Assembly (NCBI GenBank): GCA_000961575.1
Contig: LADP01000023.1
Span: 1-56,350 of the forward strand
DNA from: Peptococcaceae bacterium BRH_c8a
Lineage (GTDB): Bacteria > Bacillota > Desulfotomaculia > Desulfotomaculales > Desulfallaceae
DNA: 56,350 bases
Reading direction: 5' to 3'
Position 1 is the stretch's first letter; the number at the start of each line of letters is the position of its first letter. This document shows, piece after piece, positions 42,207 to 50,035 of the stretch. A program made the position numbers and the translations under genes. The notes beneath the pieces were generated by a model, which was given only the letters and a program-made list of their open reading frames with translations, had not been told where the DNA came from and did no database searches.

Positions 42207-43091
42207 TCACCGGATCACCGCACCACTACAACCAACTTTTTGATTATTTTCAGGGTAAAAAGCGGTGGCCTGCACCCAACGGTTTTCTTTTTTAACTATA
42301 CCGGCCGCTCGTACAGCCGACGGCGGGTCTGCGTATATACCAAACACAGTGGGGCCGCTGCCGCTCATCAGCACCCCAGTGGCACCGGTAGTGGCAATTT
42401 CATCTTTAAGCAGCTGAAGTTCCGGATGCAGGGCTAACGTGACCTGCTCCAGACTATTGCCCAACTTTTTCACCACACCTGACATATCAGCATTTTTTAC
42501 CACTGTCAGCATCTCTTGAATATCCGGATGGTTGGGGCTGGCCAGCGTATCATAGCGCTGGTAAACATCCGCAGTGCTCACACCGAAATGTGGCTTAACC
42601 AACAACACCCCGGCAGATGGAAGTGCCGGTAACGGGGTGACTACTTCACCTCGCCCCTGACACAGGGCTGTACCGCCCCACAGGCAAAACGAAACATCTG
42701 AACCTAATTCCGCACCTAAAAAGGACAACTCATCTATCCCAAGGCCCAGGTGCCACATTTTATTAAGACCGCACAACACCGCAGCTGCGTCTGCTGACCC
42801 GCCTGCCAATCCTGCCGCTAATGGAATCCTTTTGATTAGCCTGACAGCCGCACCACCCCTGTATCCGGTTCGCTTCCGTAGTAAGTCCGCTGCCCGGTAG
42901 GCCAGGTTTTCAGGCCCGGCAGTCAGGTTAGCCCCAGCTACCGCCAGACTTATTGCCGGGGCCGGTTCAAGTATCACATCATCGCATAATGACAGGGTCT
43001 GCATCACTGTTTTTAGTTCATGGTATCCGTCCGCCCTTGTACCCAAAACATCCAGTAACAGGTTGATCTTGGCATGAGCTTTTACCAGCAT
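42207..43091 (-). CDS. ispE: 4-diphosphocytidyl-2-C-methyl-D-erythritol kinase
   Basis: IspE is a GHMP kinase of the MEP isoprenoid pathway. The 294-aa protein has VKAHAKINLLLDVLGTRADGYHELKTVMQ at the N-terminus, the ATP-binding IPLAAGLAGGSADAAAVL, and LMSGSGPTVFGIY near the end. ATG 43091 is chosen (AGGTGG nine bases before). The final ten residues fall in a repeat arm (42203-42219), so the natural C-terminus may have been replaced. First gene of the B. subtilis-like block. Confidence 0.95.
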   Translation of the reverse strand: MLVKAHAKINLLLDVLGTRADGYHELKTVMQTLSLCDDVILEPAPAISLAVAGANLTAGPENLAYRAADLLRKRTGYRGGAAVRLIKRIPLAAGLAGGSADAAAVLCGLNKMWHLGLGIDELSFLGAELGSDVSFCLWGGTALCQGRGEVVTPLPALPSAGVLLVKPHFGVSTADVYQRYDTLASPNHPDIQEMLTVVKNADMSGVVKKLGNSLEQVTLALHPELQLLKDEIATTGATGVLMSGSGPTVFGIYADPPSAVRAAGIVKKENRWVQATAFYPENNQKVGCSGAVIR

Positions 43092-43263
43092 ATTATGAAT
43101 CCACCTCATCTAGATGCAGCACAAGTTGTAAAAATATATGTAACGCACTTAGTATATACAACATCCCCGTGGCAAACAAGTACGCTTAAGTCATTCCCAC
43201 CCCAATAGATTTCATTTTTAACCATACCTGCACATATATTTAGCTAGTGAAAGGAGTGAAACC

Positions 43264-43833
43264 ATGACCTCGAAAAACAATGGTGTCACTGGCAGACGCC
43301 TGGAAATTAACACAGTTACACGCAAACTGTCTCATTACGAGGGTGGACGCCTGAACAAAGAATATCCCGTGGCGGTAGGTAAGCCGTCTACCCCCACACC
43401 GCCCGGAAACTTCAAGATAGTTAACAAGATCTTGCACCCCGGCGGCATTTTAGGCACCCGGTGGATGGGACTTTCTATACCCGGCGGGAATTACGGTATT
43501 CACGGCACCAGCAACCCTTCTTCAATTGGGACAGCTGCATCCTTGGGCTGCATCCGCATGTATAACCATCACGTGGAGGAGCTGTTTGGGCAAATCTCCA
43601 TTGGCACAGCGGTGCATATTTATAACCGGTCCGTTCAAACTACAAACCCCGGTTCGTTTACCCCTGCTCCGGGGCCGCCGTTAAACGGCGGAAAAACTTA
43701 TATCGTTAAGCCCGGCGATACTCTCTGGAACATATCCCGCAAGTTTAATGTATCGCTGGATGAACTGATAGCCGCCAACAACTTGACCGACCCTAATCAG
43801 CTAAACCCGGGACAGGTGTTGGTGATACCCTGA
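43264..43833 (+). CDS. L,D-transpeptidase (YkuD) with C-terminal LysM
   Basis: This 189-aa protein has a YkuD catalytic domain (residues ~10-122) with IHGTSNPSSIGTAASLGCIRM, holding the catalytic His and Cys, and a LysM peptidoglycan-binding domain at ~143-189 (YIVKPGDTLWNISRKFNVSL, NPGQVLVIP). The order YkuD-LysM is the reverse of B. subtilis YkuD. No signal peptide is seen, as in YkuD itself, a spore protein; it may act in the spore wall. GAAAGGAG precedes ATG 43264. Confidence 0.92.
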   Translation: MTSKNNGVTGRRLEINTVTRKLSHYEGGRLNKEYPVAVGKPSTPTPPGNFKIVNKILHPGGILGTRWMGLSIPGGNYGIHGTSNPSSIGTAASLGCIRMYNHHVEELFGQISIGTAVHIYNRSVQTTNPGSFTPAPGPPLNGGKTYIVKPGDTLWNISRKFNVSLDELIAANNLTDPNQLNPGQVLVIP

Positions 43834-43852
43834 ACATTCGGAGGTTGGTCGA

Positions 43853-44572
43853 TTGACTGAAATATTATTGCAGGCCCTAATTGCCGGGTTAGGCACCTGC
43901 CTGGGAGCTGCAGTAGTGGTTTTTTTCGGCCGTATGAACGGCCGCACTCTTTCACTGCTGCTGGGTTTTGCTTCTGGTATCATGGTGGCCGTAGTAATTA
44001 TGGATCTGCTGCCTGCATCACTGTACCACGGCGGCCCGGCCACCTGCCTGGCCGGTTTTATCGGCGGATTTTTGGTGGTCAAAATAATGGATCTTACTCT
44101 ACACCTCATCATACCCGGCGGAAACACGCACCGGCTCTACCTGCGCATGGGCTACTTAATCGCCCTGGGTATTGCGCTGCACGATCTGCCTGAAGGGATT
44201 GCCATTGCCGCCGGCTATTCGGCCTCGCCGGTATTGGGCCCGGCTTTGGCCCTGGCCATCGGTCTGCACAATATACCCGAGGGTATGGCTACCGCCGCAC
44301 CACTGCGGGCGGGTGGCATGAGCAGCACCAGAGTGGTAGCCGTTAACGCTCTGGTCAGCCTGGTGACTCCGCTGGGTACCCTGCTCGGACTGTTCATCCT
44401 GCACGCCTCGCCGGGGTTTAACGCGCTGCTTCTGGCACTAGCTGCCGGTGCAATGATTTACATTGTCACGGGAAAACTGATCCCCGTGTCGCTGAACAGT
44501 CATCGCGTACCTGCGGTACTGGGTATGATAGCGGGCTTTTTAATGATGCTGCATTTAAAACTGTTTTTTTAA
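43853..44572 (+). CDS. ZIP-family metal transporter
   Basis: This 239-aa membrane protein has about eight transmembrane helices and the ZIP metal-site motifs ALHDLPEGIAIAAGY (helix 4) and IGLHNIPEGMATAAPL (helix 5). It probably imports zinc, iron or another divalent metal. TTG 43853 is the start, with GGAGG eight bases before. It follows the YkuD gene by 19 bp and may share a transcript. It is convergent with, and overlaps by 18 bp, the DMT gene. Confidence 0.92.
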   Translation: MTEILLQALIAGLGTCLGAAVVVFFGRMNGRTLSLLLGFASGIMVAVVIMDLLPASLYHGGPATCLAGFIGGFLVVKIMDLTLHLIIPGGNTHRLYLRMGYLIALGIALHDLPEGIAIAAGYSASPVLGPALALAIGLHNIPEGMATAAPLRAGGMSSTRVVAVNALVSLVTPLGTLLGLFILHASPGFNALLLALAAGAMIYIVTGKLIPVSLNSHRVPAVLGMIAGFLMMLHLKLFF

Positions 44573-45007
44573 CAGCAACCAGGCCCCCCCGGACATTAAA
44601 GCCGCACCTGCGACCCGATGCCAACTGAAAGGGATGCGTTCCAAGCCGAATAACCCCAGGTGATCCACCATAGCCGCTGTTAATAACTGACCTACAATGA
44701 TGGCAGTGGTGGCTGCCGCCACGCCAACGCTAGCCATGCTCCTAACCACCCCGTAAATTATGGCCACCCCCAACATACCGCCCAAGTAAAAATACCAGGG
44801 CACGCCCGAGTACCGCTGCCAGTCCCCGCTACCCAGACGAAGCACAAAAATCAGCACTCCAGCCAGTAGCAGTCCCACCAGGTGGACTACAAAAGTGGTC
44901 TCCAAAAGGCCAATTACTTTGCCCAAAGCTGTGTTCAGGGATCCCTGCAAAGCCATGGTCACACCGGCCAAGGCGGCTATAAAAAGGGCCAGCATTTTTA
45001 CGCTCAT
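44555..45007 (-). CDS. DMT-superfamily transporter, DUF606/YdcZ type
   Basis: This 150-aa protein has four or five predicted transmembrane helices (LALFIAALAGVTMALQGSLN; TTFVVHLVGLLLAGVLIFVL; WYFYLGGMLGVAIIYGV; AATTAIIVGQLLTAAMVDHLG; VAGAALMSGGAWLLL), the pattern of the YdcZ/DUF606 half-size drug/metabolite transporters, which act as dimers. The substrate is unknown. GGGAGGAG precedes ATG 45007. The 3' ends of this gene and the ZIP gene overlap by 18 bp in convergent orientation. Confidence 0.85.
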   Translation of the reverse strand: MSVKMLALFIAALAGVTMALQGSLNTALGKVIGLLETTFVVHLVGLLLAGVLIFVLRLGSGDWQRYSGVPWYFYLGGMLGVAIIYGVVRSMASVGVAAATTAIIVGQLLTAAMVDHLGLFGLERIPFSWHRVAGAALMSGGAWLLLKKQF

Positions 45008-45135
45008 ATAACTCCTCCCAGTGCCTGATACTGCTTTTATTATTTGCAGTCCACCCCAAAATAAACAGCCCCACCGGGGGCCATATTGAATTACCTTTTA
45101 GATTTGTCATCCTGTGCGTAAGCGAAGGATTTTGT

Positions 45136-45204
45136 CGTAGGGGGGTGCGGGTGCCCGTTTTAATGGTGCGGTGTGAATCGGGCACCCGCGAGGGGTGCCC
45201 CTAC
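45136..45204. repeat. GTAGGGGCACCCC inverted repeat (copy B)
   Basis: CGTAGGGGGGTGCGGGTGCC and CGGGCACCCGCGAGGGGTGC...CTACG form an inverted repeat; the left arm lacks a CACCC block present in copy A (26410-26489). Confidence 0.75.
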
Positions 45205-45208
45205 GGGG

Positions 45209-45436
45209 TTATATGTGTGGGGAATAGCCTAGTGAATCTAACGTGCGCCGGATATATTCTCCGCTAATCACTGCCGGGTCATAATCAACAGTAACCGCTC
45301 TTTGCTCAAGAGAAACAACCACTTCCCTGACCCCGTCCACCTGGATCAAGTTGTGTTCAATTTCCTTCCCGCCTTCAACACCTCGTAAACCGCCCACCCG
45401 GATGGTTTCCCGGGCCCCGTTATATTCACCGCTCAC
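45209..45436 (-). CDS. HMA-like domain protein lacking the CxxC metal site
   Basis: This 75-aa protein has the HMA (heavy-metal-associated) beta-alpha-beta-beta-alpha-beta pattern: ETIRVGGLRGVEGGKEIEHNL, IQVDGVREVVVSLEQRAVTVDYDP, IRRTLDSLGYSPHI. The position of the usual GMxCxxC is GGLRGVE, so no Cys is present and metal binding by the classical site is excluded. The start is GTG 45436, with GGAGG seven bases upstream. It follows the 45462-46049 gene by 25 bp and is probably its operon partner. Confidence 0.75.
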   Translation of the reverse strand: MSGEYNGARETIRVGGLRGVEGGKEIEHNLIQVDGVREVVVSLEQRAVTVDYDPAVISGEYIRRTLDSLGYSPHI

Positions 45437-45461
45437 ATGTGCACCTCCGGGGTTTTTTTTG

Positions 45462-46049
45462 TTATCCTCCCCCGAATTTCCATTCCAATACTCCGCCATC
45501 ACTAGAGAAACGTTCCTGAACTTCGTTTTTGTCCTTAACCACATCCTCATTCTTTTTACCTTTGGCGTTTTTAATATCAGCCGGTTTGTTTTTGTAGTCC
45601 AAGTTAATTTCCCGCTGTACAGGCTTCGGTGATGGAACGGTATTTTCACCTGCTCCGGGCGGCCTGACCGGAGCCGCTTGACCCTGAGTGCCCATGCCCA
45701 TAAGTGGGCCCAGAAGACTTAAGATACCGGTCAGGTCGTTTTGACCTCCACCTTGCATTCCACCCAGCAGCCCAAGCAGCGCGGCTGGATTAATCTGCCC
45801 ACCCGGCTTACCACCGGGCCCGCCGCCCATGCCGGCCGCTGCTATAGCCAGCAGGGGTAACAGTGATTGTAAATTGCTGCTGCCTGTAGACGATGCACTG
45901 GTGCCGCCCCGGTTAAGTGCGTTAACCAGGCCCATCAAATTCAACAGGCTGAGCATAATCAACAGCGAATCATTGTCAACATCGTGCTCGGCCCGGTAGT
46001 CCAGCAGGCGAAAAAGGGTCTGTTCAATCCTTTCACGCTCGTTTTCCAT
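45462..46049 (-). CDS. Unknown protein with H..DND..NLMG N-terminal domain and Gly-rich middle
   Basis: This 195-aa protein begins with a helical module (residues ~5-50: TLFRLLDYRAEHDVDNDSLL, MLSLLNLMGLVNAL) shared with the 46619-46882 product. A low-complexity Gly/Leu/Met region follows (AAAGMGGGPGGKPGGQINP; LLGLLGGMQGGGQND), then a charged tail (KNAKGKKNEDVVKDKNE). I do not recognise the family. AAAGGAG precedes ATG 46049. It is probably cotranscribed with the HMA-like gene. Repeated LLxLLG units suggest self-assembly, which is inference. Confidence 0.75.
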   Translation of the reverse strand: MENERERIEQTLFRLLDYRAEHDVDNDSLLIMLSLLNLMGLVNALNRGGTSASSTGSSNLQSLLPLLAIAAAGMGGGPGGKPGGQINPAALLGLLGGMQGGGQNDLTGILSLLGPLMGMGTQGQAAPVRPPGAGENTVPSPKPVQREINLDYKNKPADIKNAKGKKNEDVVKDKNEVQERFSSDGGVLEWKFGGG

Positions 46050-46176
46050 ATGGACACTCCTTTAGAGAGAATATAACTTTTTCCATAATGTAACAGTCTT
46101 TGCTCTGTGCACATAAGATGTTGTAGAGTTGAAAATTGGTAAATGCCTGATTATGTGATTAGAAGGAGGTTTAAAT

Positions 46177-46596
46177 TTGCGTTCTTCAACGAGGTACCCT
46201 AATGACCCGTTCAATATTTTTTTGGTGCTGGTTTTATTAATCCTGGGGACAGGGTTTCGAGGGGCAGGCGTGGTTAGTTTTACCAATCAACCGGCCCAAG
46301 ACCCCGCACCGCAACCCCCGGCGTTAGAACCAGACGTTCAAGAACACCATAATGACCCACAGGATGATGCACTTGAGCATTCCGAAATACCCCAGATCTC
46401 AAGCGACGGCCTGGAGGCAAACCAAGATGAGCAGGAAAGCATAAGCCCAGATTCAGATGATGATGCAGTTACCGAAAAAGGAGAAACACCGGCGAGCCTT
46501 ATAATTACCGACACGACCAAAGAAAATCCGCCGATGACACTCCCGGCTGACAAGTTAATTAAAGAATGGCGCTGCTGGCCGGAGGGTAAAAAATAA
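46177..46596 (+). CDS. Small membrane-anchored acidic protein of unknown function
   Basis: This 139-aa protein is the only plus-strand gene in the 45-50 kb cluster and lies between the two paralogues. It starts at TTG 46177, with a perfect AGAAGGAGG seven bases upstream. After a short basic start (RSSTRYPNDPFN) it has one hydrophobic helix (IFLVLVLLILGTGF), then a long acidic, Gln/Glu/Asp-rich region (residues 35-110; no Cys until near the end) and TLPADKLIKEWRCWPEGKK. The N-terminal helix resembles small sporulation membrane proteins (YjcZ-like), but this is weak. Confidence 0.65.
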   Translation: MRSSTRYPNDPFNIFLVLVLLILGTGFRGAGVVSFTNQPAQDPAPQPPALEPDVQEHHNDPQDDALEHSEIPQISSDGLEANQDEQESISPDSDDDAVTEKGETPASLIITDTTKENPPMTLPADKLIKEWRCWPEGKK

Positions 46597-46618
46597 CCTG
46601 CAACTATTACACTTTGGT

Positions 46619-46882
46619 TTATTTACCCTCTTCTTCTGACTGATGCCCACCGCCCCGCGGGCCGGCGAACATATTCATAAAGGGTACTTTTTCAGGCGCG
46701 GCCCGCCGGGCGCCGCTTTCTTTTTTGCCCAACGCAGCCCTGTCCTCCATCAGGTTAATAATACCCATTAGATTAATCAGGCCAAGCAGCACCATGAAAC
46801 CGTCATTGTCCAGGTTATGTTTGTTTTTTACGTCCAACAGATCCACCAGCATCCGCTCAAGGTTTTTATTTTCTCCTGGCAT
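46619..46882 (-). CDS. Unknown protein, paralogue of the 45462-46049 N-terminal domain
   Basis: This 87-aa protein has LERMLVDLLDVKNKHNLDND, then MVLLGLINLMGIINLMEDRA, which aligns with the N-terminus of the 45462-46049 product (LLD...H..DND...L.L.NLMG..N). The C-terminus is charged and Gly-rich (FAGPRGGGHQSEEEGK). ATG 46882 is 11 bases after GGAG; GTG 46894 is possible. It follows the YbaB-like gene by 18 bp. Function is unknown; the domain may be a short helical hairpin for oligomerisation. Confidence 0.75.
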   Translation of the reverse strand: MPGENKNLERMLVDLLDVKNKHNLDNDGFMVLLGLINLMGIINLMEDRAALGKKESGARRAAPEKVPFMNMFAGPRGGGHQSEEEGK

Positions 46883-46900
46883 AGGCGTCACCACTCCGCG

Positions 46901-47197
46901 CTACAACAGCCCCGGCACGAAAGGAATGTTCATCCCGCCGGTCATTTTAGACAGTTCTTCCCGCACCATCTTCTTAGATTCCCGCATCCCCTCGTTAAAA
47001 GCATCGGCTGCCAGCCGGGCCAGTTCCGCCGGGTTTTGTATCAGTTCTGGTTTAAAGAATATCTGCACTACCTCCTGGTTGCCGTTCATGGTCAGCTGTA
47101 CCGCCCCTTCCCCGGCACTAACTTTTACGGTCATTACTTTTAACTGCTCTTGCAACTGTTTAACCATGTTGAACATGTTGTCCATATTTTCCATCAT
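46901..47197 (-). CDS. YbaB/EbfC-like protein (divergent)
   Basis: This 98-aa protein has the size and pattern of the YbaB/EbfC nucleoid-associated family: an N-terminal amphipathic helix (MVKQLQEQLKVMTVKVSAGE), central strands (GAVQLTMNGNQEVVQIFFKP), a C-terminal helix (ADAFNEGMRESKKMVREEL) and the closing SKMTGGMNIPFVPGLL. It is a second, diverged member; the canonical ybaB usually sits next to dnaX and recR, which are absent here. RBS GGGGGG precedes ATG 47197. It is the first gene of an apparent operon with the 46619 gene. Confidence 0.75.
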   Translation of the reverse strand: MMENMDNMFNMVKQLQEQLKVMTVKVSAGEGAVQLTMNGNQEVVQIFFKPELIQNPAELARLAADAFNEGMRESKKMVREELSKMTGGMNIPFVPGLL

Positions 47198-47284
47198 TTA
47201 GGCTTCCCCCCAAATTTTAATTCACGCTCTAAAACAAATATATGTGCCTAAAAAGTTTGCTAAACCCAAAACGTTATCGGTTAT

Positions 47285-47313
47285 AAAAAAAGAGATGGCA
47301 TTTAAACCATCTC
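47285..47313 (-). terminator. Rho-independent terminator after the coat-protein operon
   Basis: On the minus strand GAGATGG-TTTAAATG-CCATCTC is followed by seven U residues, downstream of the 47344 gene. Confidence 0.85.
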
Positions 47314-47343
47314 CTGCCATTCCCCAAACAACAATTTTAATTT

Positions 47344-48438
47344 TTAACCGTAATACTCGTCATAATAATCTTCCCTGGCCCTGATGCATTCCAGCATTAC
47401 ATTATCGATAATCACTGCACTGGTGTTCAGCAAATTGGGATCAAAGGTGAAACGAACCAAAACTTCCCGGGCTTCCGGAGGAGCCGCGGCGTTGATGCAC
47501 AGCCTGGTTGTGTTATCAGGAATCTGGGCCGCTGTGTAAGACTGGGCCGTGTATTCTATCTGGTTACCGAACCGGTCAAAGAAAATCAACTCGGCCGTTA
47601 GGGTGAATGATGCCGTTCCGCCCACTATGGTGGTCACATCGGGAACCTCCGTGACGTCAAAGCACAGGCGGTAAGTACCGGTGGGCGCTATGTTTTCCCT
47701 GACGGTTTGGAACAGGGAGGCTGTTTCATTGGGGATAACCCCCAGCTGAGCGCCGCCGTTGGCCCGGACTACGTTGCTGGCACCCCAATAAATGGGGGTG
47801 AAATCTGTGGCCCACGATTCAAGATTACCGTCTCTGAGGATATTAACCCCTCTTACGCATCTGCGGTCAAGCCGCGGGCAAACCTGGACAAAGACTTGCC
47901 TTTCTTCAACAACTTTAATGCTGAAGATTAATACACCGGTTTGCTGCAACCTGGAACCTCTCCTGAGTTCCCAACGCATGTCGATTTTTTTGTTGTGCAG
48001 TTGGACGAACACGTCTTCTTCGTTGACTACAGGCTGAGCTTCAGACAGGGTTATATCTTTACTGAAGGGTATATCCTCACCGACATGTTTTACGTGATCG
48101 TTCTTGTCAACATAGTAAATTTGCTTGTGCAAAACACCATCAACCAAAACTTTTTTGACTACCGGCTGGCGGCGGTCATTATAATTCCAACCAAACCTTT
48201 CCCAGCCTTCTTGTTCAATAACACTGATCCAACGGTCGCCGTTTTCGTGAACGAAGACAGGCCTGGCGTCAAATTCATCCAAACGGGCGTCGATATGATC
48301 AACTTTTTGCGCCAGCTCGGGTAAAGTGGCGACATTGTCTATAACGACCTGGACCTCCTCTTCAGCCAGAACCACCGGAACCTTAATCTTAACACACAAG
48401 ACATTGTCCGGCTCGCTGTAAAAATATTGGATTGGCAT
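47344..48438 (-). CDS. SPOCS-domain (DUF3794) protein with C-terminal beta-sandwich region
   Basis: This 364-aa protein has an SPOCS/DUF3794 domain at residues ~85-190 (VVKKVLVDGVLHKQIYYVDKN; VGEDIPFSKDITL; VFVQLHNKKIDMRWEL), the type found in coat and cortex proteins such as SpoVID. Residues ~205-350 (GNLESWATDFTPIYWG; TYRLCFDVTEV; VLVRFTFDPNL; AVIIDNVMLECI) look like a carbohydrate-binding-type beta-sandwich. It ends with an acidic, Tyr-rich tail (REDYYDEYYG). AGGAGG precedes ATG 48438, 24 bp after the three-SPOCS gene, so one transcript is likely. Probable spore surface protein. Confidence 0.75.
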   Translation of the reverse strand: MPIQYFYSEPDNVLCVKIKVPVVLAEEEVQVVIDNVATLPELAQKVDHIDARLDEFDARPVFVHENGDRWISVIEQEGWERFGWNYNDRRQPVVKKVLVDGVLHKQIYYVDKNDHVKHVGEDIPFSKDITLSEAQPVVNEEDVFVQLHNKKIDMRWELRRGSRLQQTGVLIFSIKVVEERQVFVQVCPRLDRRCVRGVNILRDGNLESWATDFTPIYWGASNVVRANGGAQLGVIPNETASLFQTVRENIAPTGTYRLCFDVTEVPDVTTIVGGTASFTLTAELIFFDRFGNQIEYTAQSYTAAQIPDNTTRLCINAAAPPEAREVLVRFTFDPNLLNTSAVIIDNVMLECIRAREDYYDEYYG

Positions 48439-48462
48439 TCAATAAACCTCCTATCCGATTAA

Positions 48463-50004
48463 TTAACCTTTGGCACCGCACTGTATTCTAATAACCTGAC
48501 CAACCTGCAAGTTGTTTGGGTTTAACCCGGGATTAAGCTGCAGGATTCTATTAACGGTGGTGCTGTAGCGCTGAGCCAACTCAAATAAGGTATCTCCTGA
48601 TTTAATTGTGTAGTTAATGATCTCACCGGGAGTGCAAACTTCGTCTTCGTCTTCGTCCGGTTCGGTTACCACGTCAACGCAAACTTCACGCCGCATTGCC
48701 TCAGTAACCCGGGCCCTGACTTTTATCACAGCCTCAACATTAACATCGCAATTGTCGGGCTCGGCATTGATGTATTCCACTACGGGTTTAACATCTACAT
48801 CCATGCCATTTGTGGCTCCTCTAATCTCCACAAAGGTGCGGAAATTTAATTGTTGGTGCATGGCGTGTACCGCCTGGTCCTTTTCTGCGGACACGTAAAC
48901 TATCTTGACATCCACCTGACCGCGGATAATGACCTTGTTTTGAATTACCTTAACATCGGTAACCTCGATTTCCTCGACCGAAACATTAACTATTTTTTCG
49001 GGACACGGTTTGGCCTGCGGGGTTTCAAAGGTTTCCCTAACTACCACTTGAGAGCTATCTTCACCAATGAGCTGCTCAACGTTTAACTCCACAGTTTCCA
49101 TTGTGGCACCGGCGCAGTTGGTGACCACCCTAACTTCCCGGGGCTCGGTAACCATAGCGTCCAGCTTGAGTACGCAGGTCGCCTCAAAGAAGGGGTCGCC
49201 TTTAATCTCAACATCGCAGTTTTCTACCATCGCCTTCACGTTGACATCCATCTCCGGCTCAGCGCCGTCCACTTCGATAAAATCCGTAAACTTGATGGTG
49301 TGGTGCATGTCATGGACAGATTGTTCGGGAACCGCCCCCACGTACATTATCTGCAGCGTGAGTTCGCCATCCACAATCACCTTATTGGCTACAATACGGG
49401 CCTCAGTGATGGTGACAGTGGAGTCCACATCCAGTATTTTCTCCGGTTCCGGTTTTTCCATCGGCTCTTCAAACTCTTCGCTAACGATTACCTGGGAAGT
49501 CCCCCGCCCCACTACATCATTGATGTGAATGGTGTCATACTCTGCCTGCATGTTGTCATCAACAGCAGTCAGCACTTCCACTTCCCGGGCCTCGGTAACC
49601 TTGGCGCTCACTTGAAGCACCGCTGTGACATCGAATTTCCTGGGATCCCTGGCGCTGGGAGTGATTTTAATATCCTCCACCAGCACATCCACTTCGACGT
49701 CCATGTCAGGCAGCGCCCCAGGTAAATCAACGAATCCGGTAAAGGGAATCTGGCCGTGAAAATGATGCACAGACTGAGACGGTTCAAAGGCCACATATAC
49801 AACCTGCACCGTGAGCATTCCTTCAATAACCGCCTTGTCCGGCAGAAGTCTCGTATCTTTTATACTGGCCGTCTTCTCTGTGGATATAATTTGTTCTAAG
49901 TCGGGCTTAGGATCGGGTACGGTGATAGTGCCGCGAACTACGACTTGCCGGGTGTCTTCGCTGACGACCTGGTTAACGGTGATTCTTTGCTTGGCATTGG
50001 CCAC
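48463..50004 (-). CDS. Triple SPOCS (DUF3794) protein with C-terminal LysM
   Basis: This 513-aa protein has three SPOCS repeats of about 145 residues. Each shows VSEDTRQVVVRGTI-type strands, VVYVAFEPSQSVHHFHGQIPF-type centres and a EAREVEV/EPREVRV motif (about 1-140, 150-290, 300-440). A LysM follows (~462-509: YTIKSGDTLFELAQRYSTTV; NPNNLQVGQVIRI). SPOCS-LysM proteins such as SpoVID and related coat-morphogenesis proteins attach to the cortex/coat. The start is GTG 50004 with AAAGGAGG seven bases upstream; the frame is open to 50163 without support. A sigma-K-like promoter lies at 50036-50064. Confidence 0.88.
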   Translation of the reverse strand: MANAKQRITVNQVVSEDTRQVVVRGTITVPDPKPDLEQIISTEKTASIKDTRLLPDKAVIEGMLTVQVVYVAFEPSQSVHHFHGQIPFTGFVDLPGALPDMDVEVDVLVEDIKITPSARDPRKFDVTAVLQVSAKVTEAREVEVLTAVDDNMQAEYDTIHINDVVGRGTSQVIVSEEFEEPMEKPEPEKILDVDSTVTITEARIVANKVIVDGELTLQIMYVGAVPEQSVHDMHHTIKFTDFIEVDGAEPEMDVNVKAMVENCDVEIKGDPFFEATCVLKLDAMVTEPREVRVVTNCAGATMETVELNVEQLIGEDSSQVVVRETFETPQAKPCPEKIVNVSVEEIEVTDVKVIQNKVIIRGQVDVKIVYVSAEKDQAVHAMHQQLNFRTFVEIRGATNGMDVDVKPVVEYINAEPDNCDVNVEAVIKVRARVTEAMRREVCVDVVTEPDEDEDEVCTPGEIINYTIKSGDTLFELAQRYSTTVNRILQLNPGLNPNNLQVGQVIRIQCGAKG

Positions 50005-50035
50005 GCGATTTCCTCCTTTCAACAGATTTCTATAA

